Shown one piece after another: positions 33,036-43,764 of a stretch of 64,000 nucleotides of DNA. The stretch's first letter is position 1, and each line of letters opens with the position of its first letter. The stretch is from Branchiostoma lanceolatum. Lineage: Eukaryota; Chordata; Leptocardii; Amphioxiformes; Branchiostomatidae. The notes beneath the pieces are model-generated. The model saw nothing but the letters and a program-made list of their open reading frames with translations. It had not been told where the DNA came from and ran no database searches. The DNA is taken from positions 14,497,029 to 14,561,028 of the forward strand of contig NC_089737.1 in assembly GCF_035083965.1 (NCBI RefSeq), in the 5' to 3' direction. Both the position numbers and the translations under genes were made by a program.

Positions 33036-33895
33036 ATTGAACTTATGCTATTTGGAAACTAGTCTGTGTTGATGAAGCGCCTTTTATTTCATGTGTAAGT
33101 GTATATCAATGATTAGAGCTGTGAAGAGTTCAGCCCAGCATCATACCGGCAACCGGTGCAGTCCTGTACAGCTCTGAGGCTCGACATATACTTTCTCTCA
33201 TCTAAAAAGACCTTCCAGGTACGAATAGTAGGTATAGTACGTTCTACGCTGGCAGCTACTAGCTAGCACGTAATACGCATATGGTAATTAGCCTGCTATT
33301 TAAACCTATTATACCTGCCGATTCTCTGTTGCTCCCTTTGGTCAATGTTGCATCGGAGTAACAGCCGTTGCATAAAATATGTTTTAGAACACAACTAAAT
33401 ACCCCCTTCCTTCCATCCAAGGATACGTGATATTAAGCTTGAATACGCGAACACGACCATAAACGTGCTTCACTAGCTGTCGTGCTAGCCTACATAGTCT
33501 ATGGCGGTCAATCTTTTATGAGACATGGCATTTCGGAATGGTTGGGTGCACACTAGTACTGTTTTCTTGCGACAAACGTCAAGTTAAGTTAATCTAGCAA
33601 TAAAGGATCACTGGAATCCAGCAACAGATCGTCTCTCTGTTCAATTCAGCAGCACGGAACGTTACCTAAATCAGCAGCAACAAAATAACAGGAGAAATTC
33701 AACCCATACCTTCAGTGTACATACCCAACAGAAATATTTGCACCAACAAAACGATTTTCAATCTATCCACAGTCTTCGGCTATCGCTAACTCGAGATTTT
33801 TGCAACTCTGAAAACATCCATCCCAATATACCACGCTTCTTGATAGTCCTGCATGCACCAAAAATCATACCCAAAATCCAGCTACCACTCAGGAA

Positions 33896-34174
33896 AGAAT
33901 AGAACTATTCAAAGAAGCCACCAAAACATACCACAGAACAATAGAACCCTGTTAACCTCTCATTGCAGAAAAAGTGGGACACTTCGTCTTCCACTGCTTC
34001 CAAAAATAGAAGTCAGCCCTCCAATAAAAACGTAGATTGCATTCCGTAGCAGTTCTTAGCATAGCCACTTGTTTTACTTGTTACCATTGTTAACTCGCAC
34101 TGTCTCTATACTTTTTTATGTATTGTTTCATGTTGCAATTAGCCTTTGGGCAAGAACTTGCAAATAAAATTATC
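33896..34174 (+). mobile_element. 5'-truncated LINE tail 30 bp before the N5 ATG
   Basis: It contains ELFKEA and EKVGHFVFHC, matching the reverse-transcriptase end also seen at 57048, then TTGCAATTAGCC and CAAATAAAAT. In N4 the flanking CACAGGAATATCAATT is continuous, so the insert came after the N4/N5 duplication. Confidence 0.78.
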
Positions 34175-34204
34175 AATATCAATTTAGCAGCTTGGGCGCC
34201 AAAT

Positions 34205-37200
34205 ATGGAAGAGGGGGCAGATCCACCTACTGATGAAGAGATAGACCAGATGCAGCTTGGGAAGCTAAAATGGATTCTCAAAGCGTTTGGCACGAGCGAG
34301 GATGCAACAAATGAGATGGGAAAAGAGCAAGCAAAGGAAGAACTGAAGAAAAGGATCAGAGATATACAAACAACAACAGCAACAGCAACAACAACAACAA
34401 CAACAACAACGCCAATCACAGCGCCACCAACAACACCAACAGCAGTAGAAGCAGCAACAGCAGTAGCGATGAGCATTCTCGGTCGTCAGCAGGTCAGAAA
34501 ATTACAAGCATTACTTCGGGATTTCTTAGAAGTATCAAGAACATGAAGCCCAGGAAAAAGACCCCGGTTGTATCACAATAAAGCACGGAACACAGTTGTG
34601 GGGAGGGACGCCAACGCTATGTGCACGACATTAGTAGTTAGAACTGCTGCATTAGGTCAAGAACGACACACCCGGGGTGGCAGTTTTGAAACGTCTCTTA
34701 TCAAGGGTCAAATGTCAAGAATGCTGCAAGGCAGAGACAGGATGTTCCTATCGATGAGAAATTGATACTTTGTAGAGTATCATTCCTGTCAATAGGATTT
34801 TTTTGCACTATTGATAGTATAGTTACTTAAACTCCTTTACTAAAATGCCAGACAAGGTTTCTTCCTCCCTTTCCAACATTTTCTAAGTTAAACAACTATA
34901 TTCTAAGCAAGACTTGTTTACAGTAGCTATGAACATAGCGTTGTGATGTGGAACAACCATGTTCCGATTCTTCCCGTTCCCCGCAGTCGATTACAGAGGC
35001 ACCACAACAGAGCAGCACACCGGACAAGGACACTTTTACCCAGACAAAGTCCATGGCGCAAGGGTTCATGGATATGGCCCTGTTGGTAGCAAACGCCGGT
35101 CAGCTCAAACTGGTGTTGAATGAGGTCAGTAATGAACATTTAAATTCTTTAAAAAATCTTATATTCCAATGGTTTGTCTAAAGCCATTAGAAATATGAAC
35201 TCTTGTGTGTTGCTAAGGTGTATGAAATGGGGAAACATGTATTGCATTAGTTTATAAAGCTCGAGGTATGTTTTATCTGTAGCCCTCAGTATTGTATCGT
35301 CTGCGCTCTAGGGGGGAAAGCCTTTCTTGGTGGGAGGGTTGCTGAAATCTTGGCAATTCTGGGGGTGGCTATGACAGGTCAGACTTCATACTGGTAGAAT
35401 TTGTTGACAAAAATGACCTTTCTCCATCTTTGTGTCTTCTGGACCCCCCGCGAGATAGTGGAATGGTCGCGAGCGGGCCCTTTTAAGGTAAATGAACTGA
35501 CTCAAGTGCTCTGGCTCGAAGGGTTTCCCCGGGTAAGTTTTATTGGTCAGAATCTTTGATTCCTGATATAATGACGCCTAATTTCTGTCAACTTCTCCAT
35601 AAGAATGTATGCATTGTTGAAATACCCTAGTCCCCCCTCTACTTCCAGGGCAGACATGGTAGGATCTTCCTGTACGAGTTTGTCCTGTTCCTGCTGGTGT
35701 CCTCGATCGTGGTCCAGATCACGGTGGGGATTCTGCTGTACCTGAAGACCCGCTACACCGCCGACAACCCGGAGCACCGGAAAAAGCTCGATCTGTAAGC
35801 CGTACTGTAAGCCGTGCGATATTTACTTTTATGTCATGTCTGGGCCTGATACGGGTGTTCCGGACCGTGTGATAACTATCCGGATCACATACTAGTAGGG
35901 TTCGGAAGTGTTATCACACGGGCCTCCATAGAATATTTAGAATGCATTTCGAGCGCGCCGGTCGCGCCGCCGTCGAAAATTCGAATACCGGATTCGGAAG
36001 TTGGAATCAATGTTCTTACAGTTTTGTGTTCGAGGACAAAACTTCCTCAACTTTTGGCGCATTCCACATTGAAATATATTATTTCTCGGGTGGGTATGAC
36101 ATAAATAAAATACAACACGTTGTATTTCACATCACCCTCGGCCGTCGGGCGATCCTACCCGCGGTCGGACTGGTACCTCGGGTGATACGGAATACCCCGT
36201 GTTGTATTCTATGTTTGTTACCCATATGATAGAGTAACAATCTGCTCTTTATTGTCTTCTCAACTATCATGAAAAACTTTATGAAAATGATATAAAAAAT
36301 GTGATTTATTCTCTGACTTCGATTTATTAATTGGGCAAAAGCAACATTGTTTATCAAGGCGATCTCCTCTTACATATGTATTTAATTGAACTCAACAATA
36401 TAACAAAAAAGGAACAATAATGACGTGTTTAGAAACATAGGGAGGACTAGATAACGGTGCTCGCTCGACTAGTTTACAGCGCCTATTTGACACCGGGTCC
36501 CGCGATGAATTTAGGTCCAATCTTAAATCATCGCGGGGCCCGGCCGGGCCCGAAATAGCCCGGCAGCCGCAGGGTGTCTCATGGGGCCAGGTAAAGGTCA
36601 TAGGTACCAATATAAAGGGCAAAGAATTAACTAAAACATAATTGAGTTTAAAAAAAGTGCTACACAAAGTGACGTCAAAGCAGTTGAGTCAGATGATGCA
36701 TTGCATGAAGTCGTCGCTAGGTGTGACCATGTTTCAGCACAACGCATACTCTATAATTACTTGATATTGTCCAATGGTTTGTGTTGTATTTTCAGGGTCA
36801 ACAGCGTGGCTACAGGGCTGGTCATGATCATCACTGTCCTCAACGTCTTCATTTCGGCTTTCGTCATGGTGGATCAGCGGCCTTTTACTGCTTCTGCGCA
36901 GGCGCCTGCAACGGTTGCTGGGCAACCAGCTCTTCCTACGGTCGGTCCGGTCATCGATGTTCCAGGTAAAGGTTCACTGAAAATCTTCGAAAAATCTTTT
37001 GTTTCACTTTTTATTTGATAAAGTTCTATTTTGTAACATAAAGATCCTTGCTATATCCCTCGCCAGTCTTTTTAGACCTTTGAATCCCAAACAGAGCCTA
37101 GTGCCTTGGTAAAATAATTTTGCACCTATTTCCTCACTCGAATCAGTTTTCTTTTCTTGTACAAACTTGGAGGAATCAGGTGATATGATACTTTCGATTG

Positions 37201-37311
37201 TGGGTGAAGTGTTAGTCACTTTTCTACTGATGACTTTATTTCCAACATCCTAAATTTCGTTTGCAGGAAGCACCCCAACGATGACGACCGCCCAAGTGCC
37301 AACAACAACAT
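34205..37311 (+). CDS. Ninjurin-like protein N5 with SAP-like N-terminal module, 5 exons
   Basis: Exons 34205-34492, 34987-35124, 35649-35794, 36796-36965 and 37265-37311 join to 262 residues. Exon 1 is a clear paralogue of that of N4 (LGKLKWILKAFGTSED, then EMGKEQAKEELKKRI), with a longer Thr/Ala/Pro stretch after it. Its donor is GTCAGA, weaker than the GTGAGA of N4. Exon 2 has [20 protein letters not shown]. Exon 3 begins GRHGRIFLYEFVLFLL and exon 4 has NSVATGLVMIITVLNVF. The tail exon is short and ends VPTTT, so it lacks the Cys motif of N1, N3 and N4. A LINE tail lies 30 bases before the ATG, and a MITE sits 42 bases after the stop. The core is intact, so the gene looks functional. Confidence 0.85.
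36000..36240. mobile_element. Hairpin-forming element, AATACAACACG termini
   Basis: AATACAACACGTTGTATTTC near 36109 is mirrored by GGAATACCCCGTGTTGTATT ending near 36208; flanking GTGGGTATGACATAAAT is shared with the relative at 38680-38900. It lies in N5 intron 3. Confidence 0.6.
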
Positions 37312-37353
37312 GAGTGTTCCCGACGTGTCCAACAGAATACTAGCACCCTGTAA

Positions 37354-37552
37354 TGCTTAGGCCACATTTCTTAAGCGGGGCCCAGTCGGGCAGCTTGCGG
37401 GAACGAAAAATATTATATAAAAGACCACGAAAGACAAAACGTAAGAAAATTACTCTTAAGTAGACATTGTGTATTTTCATGATATGCATATTTTATTTTT
37501 CGTTTTCGCGAGCAACCCGGCCGGGCCACGGCTTGGAAATGTGACCCTAGCA
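37354..37552. mobile_element. PIF/Harbinger-like MITE in N5 3' flank, TSD TAA
   Basis: Same family as 13921-14126. TAA flanks it on both sides. The paralogous N4 sequence near 30927 reads CCTGTAACTTGG without the element, which gives the empty site. Confidence 0.85.
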
Positions 37553-37992
37553 TAACTTGGTTGACGACGAAAGATACCAAGGATTTAAAAAAAGATCATG
37601 ACAACATCGATATCACATATACAGTTCAACTGTGAAAACTTAGCGTGATGTTAATAATAATAAGAATAATGATTGTTAGGGATTAGGAGGAAGGAACTTT
37701 GTTTGTCTTGGAGTGTGTTCGCAATAATTTGAATATTCTACGTCGACTGTGTGAGTCGGAAGATGCGTAACCGGAAATTGGCACGATGAGAAAGTTGGCT
37801 TGACCCGATTCCAAAGTTGCATAGGCATGAAAATGCACACAGAATTAGAAATAGCGATGAATTCATCATAATGGATAAAACAAAAAATTCACAAATTTGT
37901 ACTGTAATGACTTTTGCTGACGTATGCTATCATAGAGTCAGTATACATGTTGGTACAGGTACATGGAATATATTTTACTACGAAGCTATTAT

Positions 37993-38285
37993 ACCGGTGC
38001 AATGGCCTAGTTGGTAGAGTGCTCGCCTTGCACACGGTAGGTCGCGAGTTCGAACCCCGGCCGGGTCATACCAAAGACTCTAAAAATGGTACATACTTCT
38101 TTCTCTGCTTAGCACTCAGTATTTGGGAAAAAGTATGGAAGTTAAACACACATCACTACCAGCGGACCAGCCCCCTGCTGTAGTGACTTGCACAAATGTG
38201 TGTGGCCCAAGGGCTATAGAAATGGAAATGGGCGCCACCCCTATGCGTCTTTTCAAGACGCCCGGGTCACTTTAACTTAACTTAA
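37993..38285 (+). mobile_element. tRNA-derived SINE (family 2), best copy
   Basis: The head is the most tRNA-like in the window: A-box ATGGCCTAGTTGG and B-box GCGAGTTCGAACCCC, correctly spaced. The tail is (TTAAC)n. It is a retroposon rather than a tRNA gene because a 200-bp body follows and two more copies exist. Confidence 0.85.
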
Positions 38286-38679
38286 CTATTCTATCAGGAA
38301 AGTAAGGATTCATGTACAACACTGAGCTGTAGAAAAAGGAATAGCTGTTGTTGTTGTTAACATAACGTTTCTTATAAACCATGATAGTGCTGTATAATTT
38401 TGTCCACCTTTTACAACATGCACATTATAGCCTGTCATGTATTTGCCAAATTACAAAGTTGTAATACATTTTTTATTGCTGAGGAAGTCCTGGTCATTTT
38501 TTTTCCTTCGGTCGAAATACCTACTAAAATACTCAATTTTCTTGTTGTCATTCGCTGAAAATGATACAAGTGATATATATGTATATCGTTGTCAAAGAAA
38601 AACATGTCTACTACAATATGTTTTCATTGCTCTAAAATAGTATCTGACTTACAGTACTTGTGTACTAAGCCGTCTCGAA

Positions 38680-38900
38680 TATCGGATTTGGAGGTTGGAA
38701 TCGATGTTTTTCCAATGTGTGTTCTTTCGCGTGGGTATGACATGAATGAAATTCAACACGGTACATTCCGCATCACCGTCGGTCTCGGCCCTCCCACGAG
38801 TCGGTCGCCCTCAGGCCCTCGGGCGACCTGACCCGCGGTCGGGCCGGTACCTCGGGCGATACGGAATGTACCGTGTTGTAGTCTATATTTATCTGACTTA
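38680..38900. mobile_element. Hairpin-forming element, relative of 36000-36240
   Basis: ATTCAACACGGTACATTCCG is mirrored by CGGAATGTACCGTGTTGTA. The loop has GC-rich inverted blocks (CGGTCGCCC, GGGCGACC). Confidence 0.6.
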
Positions 38901-39173
38901 CAGTAACTTGTAAAATCTGACATCATAAGCCGCACCTACATACGACGAAATCAATTATGACTTGAATTCTATGTATTCGTGTCACACAATACAAAGAATC
39001 CTCGTAACAAAGTTGTACAACAAGTCTCGGGCTGAGCCTCTGACAGTGTTTTTGCACCGATCGAACTCTTCACTCGGGCACAGACGGGGCTAAGCTGGGA
39101 ACATTTCCACATCCGTTGAGAGTCTTTAGGGGAATCTTTACAGACCCTGTCGTCCTTTGCTGCCCACCTCAGA

Positions 39174-41629
39174 ATGTCTGTGACCAAGGCCTTTGACGAG
39201 AGACCAACGAATGTGCGGACAGAACAACAGGCGGGATTGGTAGGTGTGATCGGTGTGTATGTATACGTGACGAATACTTACTTATAGGAAAGCTGCTGCT
39301 GCCCAGTCACCACCTACACAGGGCTTTACATGTCCAGCCTGCAGCAGAGTGTGCAGATCGAGGATTGGGCTACACAGCCACAGGAGTGCCTGCAGAGGAG
39401 GACAACCTTCCCAGTGATCTTCGGAAGCGAAGAAGCAGCCATCATCATCACTTACTTATACGCTGTGGATATTCCTGCCGATATTTGATTCAATTCATCT
39501 CTTGATAGCTTATGGAGACCACAAATTTCATAACTCACTTTGACACGTACGAAATGATAATAATGTGTGTGTAATCATTGTGCACGTCTATCATGGTCGC
39601 CATGTTATAGTTTTAAAATCCATGTGTGGGCGTCGCTTATAATTGTAAGTTGTGAACATTCCAACATGCATGATTTAAAAACTTACAGAGACAAACTCTT
39701 TGTATACTTGAAATGTAGGTACCTACAATCACATGTGAACGTGGTTGTGTTTTTTTTGGCGTGTTCTTCTCTGGCTAAGACATTGTTTATTTGTAATTTA
39801 TCTTACCCATGGCTGATAATAAAATCTATTTAGGACTATAATGAGTTGAAAACATGAAGAATTCTGCATTTGACATAGAGTTATATGTAGACATGACAAT
39901 CGTGTACACTGAAAGACATTTCCTCGCCTCTTCGAAAACAAAAGACTTACTTTCCATACCAAGGGAAGGGTTGGCTAGGTTTACTCACCACTGGATTAGG
40001 GCACGGTTGATGTGGGGGCGGCTGTGCGTGCCAAATTTGAGTGTTGTTGAACAACTAATTCCTCGCACATGATTTCACAACTAACACTAACACGTCCAAA
40101 CGCGTCTATAGTGACCATCCAAGTGTGTCAAATGGTTACAATAGACAGGTAGACTGTAGATTCTTAAGATTTGTGTCAATGGGAGAAATTATCTAGAGGC
40201 CACCAGAAAGTAGTCACAGTGGCCAGGTGTAGGTGTTCCTTATGAATAACTGGCCACTTAATTGCACTGAGGTTTAAAGGTAACGTTATATCTTGTAGGA
40301 TAAACCAATGAATGTACCCTTTACTAACTCTTTATCCATAGTTAATTCCCGAAGAGAAGCTCCAACATGGGAAGAAAAAGAGATTCCATAACATGAGAGC
40401 GATGATGAAGGGTCCCAGCGTCACTAAGAGCGGACTGGATAAAAACAACTTCACCCAGAAGAAGACCATGGCGCAGGGGTTCATGGACATGGCACTGATG
40501 ACGGCAAACGCCGCTCAGCTCAAACTGGTCCTGTATGAGGTCAGTCATGTAGAACCGTGTTCTTAGAATAGATATCTGTTCTATTCGGGGAATCGACGAA
40601 TTATTTTCGAAGAATAGAACTTTTTTCGAACAATAGAATTCTTTTCGAATAATAGAATTCTTTTCGAATGATAGAATTCATTTCGTAAAATAGAATGCGG
40701 TTCGAAGAATAGAATGTGCACCTGTCTACTGTGACCAATTTTTAAAGTCCACTGAGTGGTCACTATGAACAGGTTTGACTGTGAAAGTAACAGGAGATCG
40801 CGATACATTTAACTCAAACAAATAATCTCCTTGTCGTTGATATAAAGGGCAGACATGGCCGAGTCTTCCTCTTCGAGTTCGTCATGTTCCTGCTGGTGTG
40901 TTCGATCATCGTGCAGATCTTTGTGGGAATTCTGTTGTTTATCAAGTCCCGCTACAGTATTGAGGACCCGGCGCACCACAAGCACGCAGAAATGTAAGCA
41001 CTATTCATGACATATTGCAAGCTACTCTCGCATGCAGAGAGAAAATATGTTTTATCTCCTCTTCTGTAAAGTATGTCATGGAAGGTTGCAAAGAGGGATT
41101 TTTTAATCCAGGAAAACGGAACTTTTTAGATCTTGATTTTTAAATGACGTCATTTTTCAGATGTTGATTGTTATATCGTCACTGTATCCCTTTTTTAATT
41201 TGTGATTAACATTTGTTGTGTGACTTGATAGTCAATTAGCTACGCGTCAGCCAATATCGGATATGCTATACTCTGTAAATAAAGAACAGTGACAGAATTT
41301 TCATGATTTTTTTACCCGATGATTAAGACCACCGTAATGGTGTGTAAATTATGCCAATTAGGACTTCATTTATATTGTGATAAGACAATATCATTTGGCG
41401 AAGGTATGAGGTCGTGGAACTCAAGTTGCGTTTTGCTTCCAGGGCAAACAACTGGGCTACAGGATTGGTCATGATCGTCACAATTCTCAACGTCTTCATT
41501 TCCGCCTTCGTCATGATGGAAAAGTCCGCGCACGGATCACGAAGTGCGCATGCGCCTGCAGTCGGTGCCTCCGGACCCCCCACTTCCACCTGTCCTCCTT
41601 GCAACGCTACAACAGACGGAATAAACTGA
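39174..41629 (+). CDS. Ninjurin-like protein N6, 4 exons
   Basis: Exons 39174-39239, 40342-40539, 40848-40993 and 41443-41629 join to 198 residues. Exon 1 encodes MSVTKAFDERPTNVRTEQQ and is a relative of the first exon of N3. Exon 2 has a Lys/Arg-rich stretch (GKKKRFHNMRAMMKGPS) and the helix core [15 protein letters not shown]. Exon 3 encodes GRHGRVFLFEFVMFLL and loop RYSIEDPAHHKHAEM. Exon 4 encodes [19 protein letters not shown], then a tail with TSTCPPCNATTDGIN before the stop, so the gene has no separate fifth exon. AATAAA at 41620-41625 ends inside the last sense codon, four bases before the stop codon ends, followed by a GT-rich stretch. This would give a 3' UTR of only a few tens of bases. 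The body is most like N2. Confidence 0.88.
39287..39449 (+). mobile_element. 5'-truncated LINE tail in N6 intron 1, 11-bp TSD
   Basis: It encodes a Cys/His motif of the form CPACSRVCRSRIGLHSH, found at the C-terminus of many non-LTR reverse transcriptases, and ends in (ATC)n. ACTTACTTATA flanks it at 39276-39286 and 39450-39460. The N2 relic region lacks the insert. Confidence 0.82.
40560..40725. repeat. TAGAATTCTTTTCGAATAA minisatellite, N6 intron 2
   Basis: About seven units follow the exon 2 donor, as in N2 and N3. Confidence 0.85.
41620..41625 (+). terminator. Poly(A) signal ending in the last sense codon of N6
   Basis: AATAAA is read through GGA ATA AAC TGA, so it ends one base before the stop codon starts. 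TTGGTAGTTAATCTGTGTTGG downstream (41643 onward) could serve as the GU-rich element. Confidence 0.5.
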
Positions 41630-41671
41630 CAAAAATCTTAACTTGGTAGTTAATCTGTGTTGGCAAAATAT

Positions 41672-41884
41672 AATGATAATGATAATAATAATGGTTTATT
41701 GGTCAGAAATTACCCGTGCAATGGCAGCCAGTGCTGAATTGCTGCAGGTTTTACAATCACATAATAAAGAACAGTTACATATTTGCTCCACACATGCACT
41801 TTGTGGAACTGTCGCAAGGGTCTGGGCGGCTGCCATTCGGTGCCAGCAGGTGACCTCAATACAACCTTCCCTAACCGAAGTCAT
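41672..41884 (-). mobile_element. tRNA-derived SINE (family 1), head-less, just after N6
   Basis: The tail (ATT)n and body match the copy at 29318. The copy stops at CTAACCGAAGTCA, before the tRNA-like head. It begins 43 bp after the N6 stop codon. Confidence 0.75.
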
Positions 41885-42089
41885 TCTGATTCAAAGTTGG
41901 ACTGTCATTTGCAAAATAGAAATTAGACTTACCCAAATTTTCGTCTGTCCAATTCCAGTCTGTTTCCAGAAATGAGCAATCCACCGCCATCAACTTTCTG
42001 CAAAGTGTGATCCACCGCTCACCGTTCTTTTACATGTTCTAGCGTGACATCACAGAAGCGGTGGATTTCTCATTCCTCTTAATAAGTCC

Positions 42090-43170
42090 AGAGTTAAGAG
42101 ACGGGTCCACTGAAACGTAGTAAGCTCTTTTATTGTGTTCTTAACCAGATAAAACCTTATGGAGATTGCTACCAATTTTGCTGCTCCCTGTAATAGCTTA
42201 AAAACTTAATGACGTCAACGGCTTTCACCCTTAATAGACTTAGCAGGACAGCAAATAACACCATCTATTAGTTGGCACTGAAGCATTTAATTAGATTACG
42301 TTGCGGCAATGTGGTTAAGTATGGGGATTTGTATTTTCACACGCTTAATTTCGCTTTGCCTGAAACGGATTCGCTCAACGGTCTCACTTGTTTAGCAATA
42401 AATGGGTTACGAAAAGCCTGTTTATATCTTTTTCTCAAACACAATCTACGCTAATTTGTCATTAACTATCTGGTCCTACATACCATCATTGCAAGGGAGC
42501 GAAAAGAAGCAAAATCCGCCTTCTAGATTATTTTACTTATACCAGCTTGTATACGTGTTAGCTTTTGTATGACCTGTACTTAGACCAATGGGGCAAACAT
42601 ATGTACAATAAAGGTTTCATCAGTCATCATCCCTTCCTGACGCTAGGCACCCATTTTCACCTGGGTCGGGGGAGGAAAATAGTGTTAAGTGCCTTCCCCA
42701 AGAGGACAACATTGGGGCCTCCTAGGCAGTCACTGCACCTCGTCACTCAGCGCCGAGAGTCACGGTCGGCAAACCGTAACGAAATAATCGGCATGCCACC
42801 ACCCCCTGTCGGCAACCTTGTTTCTTACATGTCCTCAAAACAAGCCCTAAACCACCCCTTAAACAAAGTTCAATCGGCTAATATCACGCAACGCCAGACG
42901 GCAACAAAGACGGGGCCATTTATGAACAGGGGGGTTGTTAGGTCAGGAAACAGAGCAAAGTGTTTCTGGTGTCCTAATCTTTTCAGGTGCTCTCGACGTC
43001 ATTGTTTGCACGACGTCACGGTATTTTGGAGTGCAAACGACTTGTGTTGACCTAGGAGACCCTCCCCTGTTTCTAAAGCCTGGTCCGAGAGCCTCCCTTG
43101 TTTGTTAAACGCACTATCGCGTGTTTGCCTGATCCCTTGACACGGCCCTATAGCCCGGTGCTCGAGCGCT
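42090..43170. other. Intergenic, no gene seen
   Basis: It contains a SINE head fragment at 42635-42715. The open frame from 42565 crosses that fragment and shows no family resemblance. Confidence 0.6.
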
Positions 43171-43174
43171 GAGG

Positions 43175-43640
43175 TCAGTCGTTACAAAACGGAACGTCAA
43201 CACGTCGTAAAGGAATTTGTCGTCTGACAAGTGCATGTTGAGAGCAGTGCACCACCATTCGAGGGATTCGTGGTTGTTTCTTGTGCGTTTTCGGGCTTTC
43301 AGTGACTATTTCGTCGCCAAGAGGCTGCTCTATACAAGACGGGACGCTCAAAGCTCGTAAAAGAACCTGCCGGTTAACAAGTACCTTTTGAGGGTGCAAT
43401 ACCACCATACGAGTGGTACTCTGTGTGTTTTCTGAGGGACTTTCTACGCGAACGCATTTGTCAAGAGGCTACTCCATACAACGCAGTGCACCCCAAACTC
43501 CAGAACCTGTCGCTTGACAAGAGCTTCGAGAATGCTTTGCCACCAGCCGAGTGGTTCTGTCTGCGTTTTGTGAGAGCGTTTCTGTCAGAGTTTCTGCCCC
43601 AAGAGGCGAGTGAACGTGTCCTCTCGAAGTTCTTACAGTC
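43175..43640 (+). repeat. Decayed tandem repeat, 138-144 bp units
   Basis: CAAGAGGCT landmarks at 43318, 43462 and 43600 and accompanying ACAAG and ACCACCA blocks show three or more units. The last unit and a half read as protein (EWFCLRFVRAFLSEF) without a stop, the first two carry stops. I do not recognise the sequence. Confidence 0.6.
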
Positions 43641-43764
43641 TAACGGACTTAATCAAGATAGATCATCAGCGCTTTCAAGACAACAGTCGGAAGGAGTCAC
43701 CTACAAGCAACTAGGATATTTTCTCTGTAGGTATGTTCGTTCTCTATTTCCTTTCAACACATAG

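Noticed and set aside
34090-34476. Antisense Val/Ile-rich frame over N5 exon 1
   Set aside because: It is the reverse of the Thr/Ala-coding repeat of N5.
37993-38070. tRNA gene
   Set aside because: A- and B-boxes are good, but the same head with the same 200-bp body occurs three times, which marks a SINE.
42565-43050. 161-codon open frame
   Set aside because: It crosses a SINE head fragment and shows no protein-family pattern.
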